NCBI GenBank assembly: GCA_022447685.1
Contig: JAKVAO010000088.1
Location: 1-9,153, forward strand
Direction of reading: 5' to 3'
Origin: Candidatus Caenarcanales bacterium
GTDB lineage: Bacteria > Cyanobacteriota > Vampirovibrionia > LMEP-6097
Length of the DNA stretch: 9,153 nucleotides
Below the pieces are notes generated by a model. That model saw nothing but the letters and a program-made list of their open reading frames with translations, searched no databases and had not been told where the DNA came from. This document shows, in pieces, positions 1 to 7,274 of this stretch. Every line of letters starts with the position of its first letter. The stretch's first letter is position 1. A program made the position numbers and the translations under genes.

Positions 1-2
1 AA

Positions 3-77
3 CTCATAAATAACTAGATTTGGCCAGAGCTAGACCTATTTGTTTACATAATCTTTATTTTTTACCTGAGTAGTTAC
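3..77 (+). repeat. Left copy of 75-bp terminal inverted repeat
   Basis: These 75 bases reappear as the reverse complement at 9079-9153, with one mismatch (A at 8 against the complement of C at 9148). The match breaks sharply after GTAGTTAC at 77, 19 bp short of the fabF stop codon, and runs to the last base of the right end, so the repeat may continue beyond the window. It holds no ORF of useful size, no tRNA fold and no hairpin with a T-run; the only internal symmetry is a short TGGCCA centre and CTAG motifs. It could be a dispersed intergenic repeat of the genome, the end of a mobile or invertible segment, or a repeat at which an assembly broke. The sequence alone does not decide between these. 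Confidence 0.93.
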
Positions 78-96
78 CTTAACTATTTACTTTAAC

Positions 97-1374
97 TTAA
101 GCTTTCTTAACTATAGCTACAGTGTTATGTCCACCAAAGCCAAGAGCTTGAACCATAGCATAGTTCACTTCTCTATCCTTAGCTTCATTAGGAACATAGT
201 CTAAATCACACTCAGGATCTGGATCTTTGTAGTTAATAGTTGGAGGTACTTTGTTATGAACTGTAGCAAGTGTTGAAGCAGCTAAGCCAACAGGTCCAGC
301 AGCACCAATCAAGTGACCAGTCATAGACTTAGTACTAGATACGCAAAGCTTGTAAGCGTGCTCACCAAATACTTTCTTGATACCTTTAGTTTCTCTAGCG
401 TCATTCAATGGAGTGCTAGTACCGTGTGCGTGAATATAATCTATAGCTTCACGGTTGTCATAGATTCCAGCAGATCTAAGAGCAGATTCTATTGCTAGAG
501 CACCACCACTACCATCTTCTGAAGGTGCAGTAATGTGGAATGCATCACAGCTACCACCAGCTCCAACTAATTCACCGTAGATCTTAGCTCCACGTTTCTT
601 AGCAAGTTCCATTTCCTCTAGAACGAATACAGCAGCACCTTCACTCATAACGAAACCATCACGTTTCTTATCGAATGGGCAGCTAGCTTCTGTAGCTTCG
701 GCGTCTCTTCTAGATAGTGCTGTCATATTGTAGAAAGATGAAATCGCAAGTGGGTTTAAACAAGCTTCTGAACCACCAGCAACTACTGCGTCAGCTTGAC
801 CTGTTTTGATATGCCAGAAGGCATCAACGATACTATCTAAACCAGAAGCACAAGCAGTGGAGTCGCATTTAGCTCTACCTTGGTAACCCCAAAGTATTCC
901 AATGTGTCCAGCTGCAGCATTAGGCATAAGACGAATTATAGATCTAAGACCAACAGCTTTTAGTCCCCTGTTGAAAAGAGTTAAAACATCAGCTGAAGTA
1001 GTACCGATTCCACCGATACCAGTTCCTAGAAATGTTGCGATTTTATATGGATCAACTCCATATTTAGCGAATTCTTCTACAGTTGCATTAGCGTCTTCGA
1101 TAGCAAGTTTAGCTGCAACTACAGCGAATTGAGCAACTCTATCCATATCTTTGTTGAAAGATCTTACTTTTTTCTTATCATCCCAGTAGTTAGAGATATC
1201 AAAACCTTTGATCTGACCACCAATCTTCACAGGAAGCTCGAATCCCGAATCATCAAAACCTTCGATCTCAGATATACCTGATTTACCAGAAATCATGGAA
1301 TTCCAAAAATTATCAAGACCAATTCCTATTGGGGTTACGGGTCCGATACCAGTTATTGCAACTTTTCTTTCCAT
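97..1374 (-). CDS. fabF: 3-oxoacyl-[acyl-carrier-protein] synthase II (FabF, KAS II)
   Basis: This condensing enzyme of type II fatty acid synthesis joins malonyl-ACP to a growing acyl-ACP with loss of CO2, in the cytoplasm. The 425-residue protein is full length (family about 410-420). It opens with the canonical VAITGIGPVTPIG and has the nucleophile C175 in STACASG, H317 in AHGTSTPLND, K349 in SSTKSMTGH, H354 and the C-terminal GFGG loop with gatekeeper F413. The spacings match E. coli FabF Cys163/His303/Lys335/His340. A FabB or polyketide-type role is less likely. The ATG at 1374 is set by the conserved N-terminus and has no Shine-Dalgarno sequence; a -10-like TATAAA ends 6 bp upstream, so the mRNA may be leaderless. 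No acpP, fabD or fabG lies next to it, so it stands apart from a fab cluster here. No terminator hairpin is seen after the stop before the repeat. Confidence 0.97.
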   Translation of the reverse strand: MERKVAITGIGPVTPIGIGLDNFWNSMISGKSGISEIEGFDDSGFELPVKIGGQIKGFDISNYWDDKKKVRSFNKDMDRVAQFAVVAAKLAIEDANATVEEFAKYGVDPYKIATFLGTGIGGIGTTSADVLTLFNRGLKAVGLRSIIRLMPNAAAGHIGILWGYQGRAKCDSTACASGLDSIVDAFWHIKTGQADAVVAGGSEACLNPLAISSFYNMTALSRRDAEATEASCPFDKKRDGFVMSEGAAVFVLEEMELAKKRGAKIYGELVGAGGSCDAFHITAPSEDGSGGALAIESALRSAGIYDNREAIDYIHAHGTSTPLNDARETKGIKKVFGEHAYKLCVSSTKSMTGHLIGAAGPVGLAASTLATVHNKVPPTINYKDPDPECDLDYVPNEAKDREVNYAMVQALGFGGHNTVAIVKKA

Positions 1375-1398
1375 ATTGTATTTATAATAGCTTTATAT
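1375..1398. promoter_or_regulatory. 24-bp bidirectional promoter region with symmetric -10 box
   Basis: This is the whole gap between the start codons of fabF (-) and the solute-binding protein gene (+). On the plus strand it holds a perfect TATAAT at 1383-1388, 10 bp before the ATG at 1399. On the minus strand the same bases read ATTATAAA, giving TATAAA (1386-1381) 6 bp before the fabF ATG. A start site about 7 nt beyond each box would fall at or within a few bases of each start codon. Any -35 elements would lie inside the opposing coding region; TTGCAA at 1356-1361 is the best plus-strand resemblance but sits too far away (21-bp spacer). Neither gene has a Shine-Dalgarno sequence, which agrees with leaderless transcripts. 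The boxes are seen directly; their activity is inferred. Confidence 0.5.
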
Positions 1399-2700
1399 AT
1401 GATGAGGAGAAATGTCCTTTATACTTGCTTAATAATTCTATTTTTTGCGACACCTTTTGTCTATGATTATATCGATTCTAGGGGCGGCTATAAAGCTTCT
1501 GATAAGGCTGAAATAGAGTTTTGGCAATATTGGTCTGGTCCTGAAAAAAAACCCCTAGAGAAGCTAGTTAATCAATTCAACGAGGAAGATTATGATTTCA
1601 GGGTTAAGCTAAGAACAATTTCTCTACCACGCAAGAAGATATTAATGTCGATAACTGCGGGTATGCCCCCTGATTTGGTTCACCTCGATGGTGATATGGT
1701 AAATGATTTTGCACTAAGAAATGCCTTGCAGGCTATGGATTTTGAAGGTTTAACTCTAGAGAAAGAAGATTTTCTTGAAAGTTATCTAAAAATGCTTGAG
1801 ATATCAGGCAAGCAATATGCTGTGCCTTTGATGCCAACTGCAGAAGCTATGCATATAAACTCTAGTCTATTAAATAAATTTAAGCTTGAAGAACCTGAAA
1901 CTTTAGAAGATATCATCAAAATCTCTGATGAGATAATTGCTCAAGCTGACTTTAAACAGTTTGGTTTTTTGCCAACTTGGCCGATCTGGACTGGAAGAAT
2001 GTCTGTGTATTTGTTTCATGGTGCTTGGGCAAAGCCTCTAGATGATTCATCTTATGAGATTACAGCTAATCTCCCTGAAAATATTCGAGCTTGGAACTGG
2101 CTTCTAGATAATTTCATTAGTAAGATTCCACAAGATGAATTACAGGCTTTTATAGAAGGAAAAATCTCTTACCAAAGTCCTGATAATCCATTTTATTCAG
2201 GCAAGGTCGCTATAGAGAGTAATGGTATCTGGGAACATGGTTTTGTGAAAAAGTTTGCATCGCAGTATGAAATCAAAGTAAAAGCTTTTCCTGATATAGA
2301 TGGCGTTACCGAGAATCCACCGACTGAGCTTACTGTTGATGCTTTAGCTATTCCGCGCGGAGCCCGGCACTACAGAGAAACTATGGAATTCATTTCCTGG
2401 TTACTTAGTAAAGAAAATATTTCTTACTTAGCTAAAGAACAGAATAAATTTCCGCCTCTGAAATTAAGTGAGGAAGAGGAAAAGGACTTTGTTGAGAATC
2501 ATAAACACCCTTATGTAGATGTTTTCATGGATATAGCTAAAAGTAAAAATGCTTATTATTTCCCGCATCTGAGCTTCTCTAAAGAGTATAAGCGTGAAAT
2601 CAAAAAAGCTTTTGATTATGTGCTTAGATTGGAGAAGAGTCCTGAAGAAGCTTTGAATGATTTACAGTTTAAGATGCTTGTGGTGCAGGGTCGCTTTTAA
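1399..2700 (+). CDS. ABC transporter extracellular solute-binding protein, family 1 (sugar-type)
   Basis: This is a probable periplasmic or membrane-tethered binding protein that would deliver a sugar-like solute to an ABC importer. The N-terminus has two arginines then a hydrophobic stretch at about residues 5-22, a signal peptide or uncleaved anchor. C10 is not in a lipobox, so it is not an evident lipoprotein. The mature part follows the SBP_bac_1 (MalE/UgpB) pattern: IEFWQYWSG with a following PLEKLVNQFNE helix (39-61), GMPPDLVHLDGD (88-99), YAVPLMPTAEAMHINSSLL (140-158), GKVAIESNGIWEHGF (268-282) and LAIPRGARHYRETMEFISWL (316-335). At 433 residues it has the usual family length. No permease or ATPase gene lies in the window, so it is an orphan here and its ligand cannot be named. 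Start: two successive ATGs (1399, 1402) with no Shine-Dalgarno. The stop overlaps the stop of the convergent peptidase gene by 4 bp. Confidence 0.9.
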   Translation: MMRRNVLYTCLIILFFATPFVYDYIDSRGGYKASDKAEIEFWQYWSGPEKKPLEKLVNQFNEEDYDFRVKLRTISLPRKKILMSITAGMPPDLVHLDGDMVNDFALRNALQAMDFEGLTLEKEDFLESYLKMLEISGKQYAVPLMPTAEAMHINSSLLNKFKLEEPETLEDIIKISDEIIAQADFKQFGFLPTWPIWTGRMSVYLFHGAWAKPLDDSSYEITANLPENIRAWNWLLDNFISKIPQDELQAFIEGKISYQSPDNPFYSGKVAIESNGIWEHGFVKKFASQYEIKVKAFPDIDGVTENPPTELTVDALAIPRGARHYRETMEFISWLLSKENISYLAKEQNKFPPLKLSEEEEKDFVENHKHPYVDVFMDIAKSKNAYYFPHLSFSKEYKREIKKAFDYVLRLEKSPEEALNDLQFKMLVVQGRF

Positions 2701-5700
2701 GCAGCTAACTCCTTGAGTTCTTTTAAATCTTTAAGTTCCTTGATGTCGTTAGAAGAAAAGCTTTCAATATTATTCTTCTCCATAGATTTCACCGCAGACT
2801 CAGGAATGTCGATAGACTCAATGAACTTATCTGGTTTGATGATCATCTTGACTAGTTCTTTGGCTCTTTTTGCGTCATAGAAACGGTTAGATAGATTTAA
2901 ATATTTTTTTGGATTTATTGCTTGTTTCATTACCTTATTGAAGAAAGCAAAGCGAGAACCAACTTCTTTCAAGCTGTCACATTTTTCAAGGTTATCTCTA
3001 TTCTGTATTCGTTCAATTTCTTCTTGCTTTGGACCTTCTTCCATATATTCTTTAATTGTTGAAAGAATAGCTTCTTTAACTTCACCTACTTTCTCAGGTT
3101 TACATTCACAAGTTACAGAGAAGCTTGTCTGAGGGTTAGTTATAACTCCTAGATCATCATTAGGTAATGAAGAATTCATACTCCAATAATAGATACCATT
3201 TTCTCTTAATTTAGCTCCAAGTTTAGAATTCAAGCCACCTTCACCTAAAACTCTCATTGCCATGGATAGAAGCTTTCTATCTTCTTTGCTGAGCTTGCTT
3301 AGGTCTTCAGTTAAATTACCAATTCGAATTAGTGCACTAGTCTTATCAAGTTTGCTGTTAGTACTTTTAGATCTTGCCTTATCTATATTCAAAACTTTTC
3401 TAATACGGTATTCTGGATTTTTCTTTTTCTTGATATTGTTACCATTGATTTTTAATAACTCATTTTCAAGTTTTTGACTATTGAGACCAGCTTCCTGAGC
3501 TGAGTTGTTCATTATAATCTTTAAATTATTATCAAAGTAAACACGTTCTTTGAAAAATTCTCTCAGATCATCAAGTTTGATTTCTTTTAATATCGCTATT
3601 TTTTCATCTGGTTCTAAGCTCTGCCTCTCAGGGTCATCTTTGTAGAGTTCATTATTGTACTCTCTCATGAATATTGCATCTCTATCTTCTTTTGATTCAC
3701 TAATAGCTTTGATTTGTCTTTCTAAACCTTCATTGAATTTCTGTTCTACTCTCTTAACAGCCTCAGGGTCACTTGAAAGTATTGCAGGGGCAGCCATAAT
3801 CTCAGAGAAGATTTTTAAGCCTTCTAAAGAATTTTTCTTAATACCAGATAAGTTGAAGTTCATACTTTTATTGCCTCTTCCTATGAAGCTTGTGACTCCA
3901 AGTTCTTTGAATCTCTTATCTAATTTCTCTGGCGATAATTCTTCTGAAGCTCCAAGAGTTTGTTCAAAGATAGACATTGATTTTGATAAAAGCATATTTG
4001 TCCTGAAAGTTTCTTTACGGATGAGGTCATCATCCCCACTTTCAAGTATTTTAGGGTCAATAAAATCTTTAGTCCCACAAGGATTGACAATTCTGACTCT
4101 ACTTATATTACTTTCTTTATCGTTTACTAGTTGTGTTTTAGAATCTATAGAATCCACCGAGACTTTATCCCAAGGCATTCTCACTAACTTATGTGTGCCT
4201 GTGAATTCTGCTATTGGTCTTGCATAATGGTTTTCAGATTTAATATCCTGTTTTCCATTCTCCGATGAGAAGTTGCCAATATTACTTTGTTTATCGAAGT
4301 GGGTTTCTACAGTTCTTTGTCTTGCACTTGTAAAATATGTGTCAGCAAAAGCTTTAATCTGTTCATTGAACTTTTCATAGTTTGCTTGATTACTAGTTAC
4401 CTTTTTCAATTCATCGAGCTGTGCTTTTTCTGTATACTGTTGCCAGTTATCATCTTCTAGTTCAAGAGCTGTTGAAATCGCAGATCGATAAGCAGAGGAT
4501 GGACTTTCTTTAGTTCTTTCAAGGTCGTTTTCCATCATTGTTTCTATAGTTTTTAATTCTTCTAGACTCAAACCTTCTTTAGCAATTTTATTTAGCTCAT
4601 TGTTAATCATGGGGAGGGTTTGTTTGAAGTATTTTTTGTCGGTAAAGAATGTATATAGAGAAACAGTACCTTTATTTTCATGGCTATAACCCATAAAGCT
4701 CATACCGTGATTGATCTTTTTATCATTGAACTGTTTAACTAATCTAGAATCATCTCCAATAAGTGTAGCTAGCCATATAGTTCCCAAGATATTAGCTTTT
4801 TCTTTTTTACTAAGCTTGAGGTTTTCATTTTTTTCTTTATCTGGGTAGAAGACAACTGTTTGTCCATCTCCAAGATCGTGGTGTTTGTATACTTGTTTAG
4901 TCTCGGTGCTGAGGTCTTTATCGAAGTCAACTGCTACTTTAGCTGTCTTTTCTTTCTTAGCACTAATCCCTTGGAATTTATCATGGATGATTCCATCTAT
5001 AAGTTTAGAATTTGGTCCATTGATTTTCAGGATAGATTCACCTGAATTAAAAGCTGTTCTTACTTCTTCGAATTCCTTGGTTCCAATTTTGTCTATGTCT
5101 TCCTTTGTCCCTAACACGTTTTTACTACTGAAGTGATTTGGTCCATTGAAGAATTTACTAATTCTATTAATCCATAAATCCCAGCTAGGAGTATTCTCTC
5201 TTCCTTGTCTTTCGCCTTGGATTACCTCTCTTTCGCCTTCCACTACTTTAGGGTCATATTTCCAAGCTTCTTTTTGGAACAGCTTTGCAAGGAAACCTAC
5301 AATAGATTTGATTTTATTTTCGGGAAGGTTGAAATTAAAGCCCATCTCTCTTTGGGAGGTGTAGGCGTTACATTCGACACCATTCTCCTCTGCCCAGGTC
5401 ATAATATCTTTGCCAAGTTCTTTGATGTTATTAGTCATGGTCATATGCTCAAAGAAGTGGGCAGAGCCAGGGACTTTTTCTTTAGTTTCAGGGAGTGGAA
5501 TCTCTAAATCAATATTAGTTAAATCACTATTAGTATCGTTTACATTAAAAATTTTAAGTCCACTAGGTTTATGGATAAATTCCTGAGCGATATTGTCTTC
5601 ACTTGCACTTACTTTTGTGAATTCTTTGGAGACTGGTTTAAATTCAGCTAGTTTTTTGAAAAATGTTCTAGACCAGCTTTTGAGTTTGTCTTTAAGTTCA

Positions 5701-5879
5701 TAGGCTCTATAACCAACCTCTTTAACTACAGCATTAATTGGATTGGGTCTTGGAGCATGAAGGCTTAGAGGTGGTGCAGACAAATCAGAACTTCCCTTAA
5801 GTATGCCTTGACTGTGGCCATGAAACAGGCAGATTTTGCCCAGTAACACGTAAATACTATTATAGGTCAATCTTAGCAA
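2697..5879 (-). CDS. M16 family (pitrilysin/PreP-like) zinc metallopeptidase
   Basis: This is a large single-chain M16 peptidase, expected to enclose and cut unfolded peptides without ATP. The active half has the inverted zinc motif HFFEH at residues 141-145 (H141, H145 ligands, E144 catalytic base). It is followed 71 and 78 residues after H145 by E216 and E223 in EGEREVIQGE, the spacing of the second-shell Glu and third zinc ligand in M16 enzymes. NAYTSQREMGF (171-181) is the family's NA.T segment. Four M16-like modules can be placed at about 100-300, 335-540, 590-800 and 845-1030. The third lacks HXXEH, as expected. The fourth keeps GEGGLNSKLGAKLRENGIYY (879-898), where R892 and Y898 match the substrate-binding Arg/Tyr pair of PreP-type enzymes. 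The 1060 residues exceed the typical 960-1000 because of an N-terminal extension of about 95 residues without a clear signal peptide. The first codon taken is TTG; there is no ATG before residue 146, and TTG at 5783 is a good alternative. The tail ends in a Lys/Glu/Leu-rich run. Confidence 0.92.
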   Translation of the reverse strand: MLRLTYNSIYVLLGKICLFHGHSQGILKGSSDLSAPPLSLHAPRPNPINAVVKEVGYRAYELKDKLKSWSRTFFKKLAEFKPVSKEFTKVSASEDNIAQEFIHKPSGLKIFNVNDTNSDLTNIDLEIPLPETKEKVPGSAHFFEHMTMTNNIKELGKDIMTWAEENGVECNAYTSQREMGFNFNLPENKIKSIVGFLAKLFQKEAWKYDPKVVEGEREVIQGERQGRENTPSWDLWINRISKFFNGPNHFSSKNVLGTKEDIDKIGTKEFEEVRTAFNSGESILKINGPNSKLIDGIIHDKFQGISAKKEKTAKVAVDFDKDLSTETKQVYKHHDLGDGQTVVFYPDKEKNENLKLSKKEKANILGTIWLATLIGDDSRLVKQFNDKKINHGMSFMGYSHENKGTVSLYTFFTDKKYFKQTLPMINNELNKIAKEGLSLEELKTIETMMENDLERTKESPSSAYRSAISTALELEDDNWQQYTEKAQLDELKKVTSNQANYEKFNEQIKAFADTYFTSARQRTVETHFDKQSNIGNFSSENGKQDIKSENHYARPIAEFTGTHKLVRMPWDKVSVDSIDSKTQLVNDKESNISRVRIVNPCGTKDFIDPKILESGDDDLIRKETFRTNMLLSKSMSIFEQTLGASEELSPEKLDKRFKELGVTSFIGRGNKSMNFNLSGIKKNSLEGLKIFSEIMAAPAILSSDPEAVKRVEQKFNEGLERQIKAISESKEDRDAIFMREYNNELYKDDPERQSLEPDEKIAILKEIKLDDLREFFKERVYFDNNLKIIMNNSAQEAGLNSQKLENELLKINGNNIKKKKNPEYRIRKVLNIDKARSKSTNSKLDKTSALIRIGNLTEDLSKLSKEDRKLLSMAMRVLGEGGLNSKLGAKLRENGIYYWSMNSSLPNDDLGVITNPQTSFSVTCECKPEKVGEVKEAILSTIKEYMEEGPKQEEIERIQNRDNLEKCDSLKEVGSRFAFFNKVMKQAINPKKYLNLSNRFYDAKRAKELVKMIIKPDKFIESIDIPESAVKSMEKNNIESFSSNDIKELKDLKELKELAA
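5793..5798 (-). promoter_or_regulatory. Possible ribosome binding site for an internal TTG start of the M16 gene
   Basis: On the minus strand AAGGGA stands 9 nt before a TTG at 5783-5781 (residue 33 of the longest frame). The longest-frame start, TTG at 5879, has only AT-rich sequence before it and no Shine-Dalgarno. Starting at 5783 would give a 1028-residue protein, still with all M16 modules, and would drop an N-terminal stretch with no family resemblance. The hexamer is only an approximate match to AAGGAG, so this is a candidate, not a decision. Confidence 0.4.
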
Positions 5880-5974
5880 TTTATTTATTGGCTTTGGTAT
5901 TTATTATTTTTTTTTCTGGGAAAACTTTTTATAAATACCTAAGAATCTAGATCTTTGTAATGTATAAGATGTAG

Positions 5975-5991
5975 TAACATATCCAATGTTA
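5975..5991. repeat. 6-bp perfect dyad (possible operator or small hairpin)
   Basis: TAACAT and ATGTTA form perfect 6-bp arms around a 5-base centre (ATCCA). The dyad lies just after the -10 candidate at 5963-5968 and 4 to 9 bases before the AAGGAG ribosome binding site. It could be an operator for a dimeric regulator or a weak 5' UTR hairpin. Short AT-rich dyads arise often by chance, so the evidence is modest. Confidence 0.35.
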
Positions 5992-5994
5992 TAT

Positions 5995-6000
5995 AAGGAG
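5995..6000 (+). promoter_or_regulatory. Ribosome binding site AAGGAG of the AAA ATPase gene
   Basis: This perfect AAGGAG lies 8 nt before the ATG at 6009 and decides that start. An ATG directly after it (6001) opens only a 10-codon frame and is too close to be used. It is the only strong Shine-Dalgarno sequence in the window, in contrast to the leaderless-looking starts of fabF, the solute-binding protein gene and the gene at the right end. Confidence 0.8.
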
Positions 6001-6008
6001 ATGGACAG

Positions 6009-7244
6009 ATGTCGATATCTGCTTCTAGCATAAATGAAAACAATACTGATCCGATAAATCCTGAGTTTATTAAGTCTCAATTAGAGAGAATTAATTTTAA
6101 AAGCACTGAAGCGAGTAATATCAATCAAGATGCAAAAAAAGAGAGTCTAAGAGAAAAAGCTGCTGAATTACTTCAATCTGAAATTATGAATGTCGGTCCA
6201 AAAGTATTAGCTGTATTTGGGGGATGGAATATATTGAATGGAGCCATGAAAATCATGGAGGAAGGTTTTGGTGAGACCTTAAAAAAGATTATTCCAGCGA
6301 CTATTATACTTGCAGGATCACTTGGTTTTGAGAAATTCAAGCATAAATTAATTGAATTTACATCGGAAAAACCTGTTATCCCGGAAGTTAAATTGGAAGA
6401 AATGCAATGGACCAAAGATGATCTAGAAATATTTATTAGAATGATTCGGTCGTGGGCTAATAGCACCAGCAATTATTTAGGTAAGTCTTCAGATAAAGAA
6501 AAGCTACAAGGCACAAGTAGAGCAGGCTTGTTGATTTTAGCTGGTCCACCGGGTAATGGTAAAACAGCTTTGGTTAATGGGTTAAAACCTTTATTAGGTA
6601 AGAATTTATTTAAAGTTAATGCGTCAAAAGAAATGAATGATGTGAAAAGTATTGAAGCTTCATTTAAAAAAGCATTGAAACAAGGCGATATATTATTTGT
6701 AGATGAAGCTGACCAGCTTGTATCTGGAAGAAATGCTGAAGAATTTAAGGCTTTATTCAATGATTACCAGTCTAAAGGTCTGATGGTTGTAGTGACAACA
6801 AATTCAAATATTAGCCCTAATAACCCTCTTCAAACAAGAGCTTGCATCATCAATAAAAATAATCCAAATACAGAATTAAAGACAAAGATATTTATTAATT
6901 ATTTAAAGAATCATACTGGAATTAAAGAAGAAACATTTAATAATCTCATCAAAAATGAAGAGGGCTTGAAGTCACTATTAGATAAACATGATTTGTCAAT
7001 TAGAGCTTTAGAAGGTGTAATTAAAGATAGTATTGTCATAGCAGAAATGAGAATTGAAAAAGCTATGCTAGAGAAAGGTTTGAATAATGAGCAAAACTCT
7101 GAAGCAGCTATTAATAGTCTGGGACAAGAAGAGGCTAGCTTGCAACTTAATGATGTCCAAATTGCTTTAGAAGACTTGGAGCAGAGGCATAAAGCTGCTG
7201 GGAATAGTAAAAAAGTTGATTTAGGAAATTTATTTACTGAATGA
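6009..7244 (+). CDS. AAA-family ATPase with two possible N-terminal membrane segments
   Basis: This ATP-driven remodelling protein has an unknown target. A polar N-terminus (1-60) is followed by two moderately hydrophobic segments, about 62-82 (VLAVFGGWNIL core) and 94-107 (IIPATIILAGSLGF), which may be a membrane hairpin. A single AAA domain follows: Walker A GPPGNGKT at 179-186, Walker B ILFVDEAD at 228-235 with catalytic E233, and sensor-1 N265 in VVVTTN. NPLQTR (272-277) ends in R277, a candidate arginine finger. The small helical domain follows, with LSIRALEGVIKDS at 329-341 as the sensor-2 region. The charged C-terminal tail (about 345-411) is helical in character. The domain order resembles the front part of FtsH or mitochondrial membrane AAA proteins, but no HEXXH protease domain follows and the protein ends normally. 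The gene diverges from the M16 peptidase gene and converges on rbgA. The AAA call is firm; membrane insertion and function are not. Confidence 0.9.
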   Translation: MSISASSINENNTDPINPEFIKSQLERINFKSTEASNINQDAKKESLREKAAELLQSEIMNVGPKVLAVFGGWNILNGAMKIMEEGFGETLKKIIPATIILAGSLGFEKFKHKLIEFTSEKPVIPEVKLEEMQWTKDDLEIFIRMIRSWANSTSNYLGKSSDKEKLQGTSRAGLLILAGPPGNGKTALVNGLKPLLGKNLFKVNASKEMNDVKSIEASFKKALKQGDILFVDEADQLVSGRNAEEFKALFNDYQSKGLMVVVTTNSNISPNNPLQTRACIINKNNPNTELKTKIFINYLKNHTGIKEETFNNLIKNEEGLKSLLDKHDLSIRALEGVIKDSIVIAEMRIEKAMLEKGLNNEQNSEAAINSLGQEEASLQLNDVQIALEDLEQRHKAAGNSKKVDLGNLFTE

Positions 7245-7274
7245 GTGGTTTATATTGAAGCGTGGTTTTTAGCA

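Larger units (their letters stand above)
5880..6008. promoter_or_regulatory. Divergent intergenic region between the M16 peptidase and AAA ATPase genes
   Basis: This 129-bp stretch is the longest gap in the window and must hold the promoters of both flanking genes. It is strongly AT-rich and includes a run of nine T with neighbouring T/A tracts (about 5902-5916), which could act as an UP element or a bent segment. A palindrome ATCTAGAT lies at 5945-5952. TATAAG at 5963-5968 is a possible -10 for the ATPase gene, but no good -35 lies at the right distance. No convincing promoter was found for the peptidase strand; TTTATA at 5928-5933, reading TATAAA on that strand, is the nearest -10 resemblance. 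Confidence 0.45.

Noticed and set aside
37..77. A dif/Xer-like or attachment core within the 75-bp repeat
   Set aside because: TTTACATAAT resembles one arm of a dif site, but there is no second arm with the required symmetry and no recombinase gene nearby.
3..77. The repeat as a tRNA, small RNA or peptide-coding sequence
   Set aside because: No cloverleaf, no stable stem with a T-run, and only very short open frames without start signals.
2697..2760. DNA repeat encoding the Lys/Glu/Leu-rich tail of the M16 protein
   Set aside because: The repeat units are short and imperfect and look like ordinary low-complexity coding sequence at a C-terminus.
3655..4227. A 190-codon open frame on the plus strand, antisense to the M16 gene
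   Set aside because: It is rich in Ser and Leu, as expected from the complement of a Lys/Glu/Asp-rich gene. It has no recognisable domain or good ribosome binding site, and it lies fully inside a gene with clear catalytic motifs.
7245..7274. Possible terminator or repeat between the convergent ATPase and rbgA genes
   Set aside because: Only a 7-bp direct repeat (GTGGTTT) and a short T-run are present; no stem can form that would act as an intrinsic terminator.
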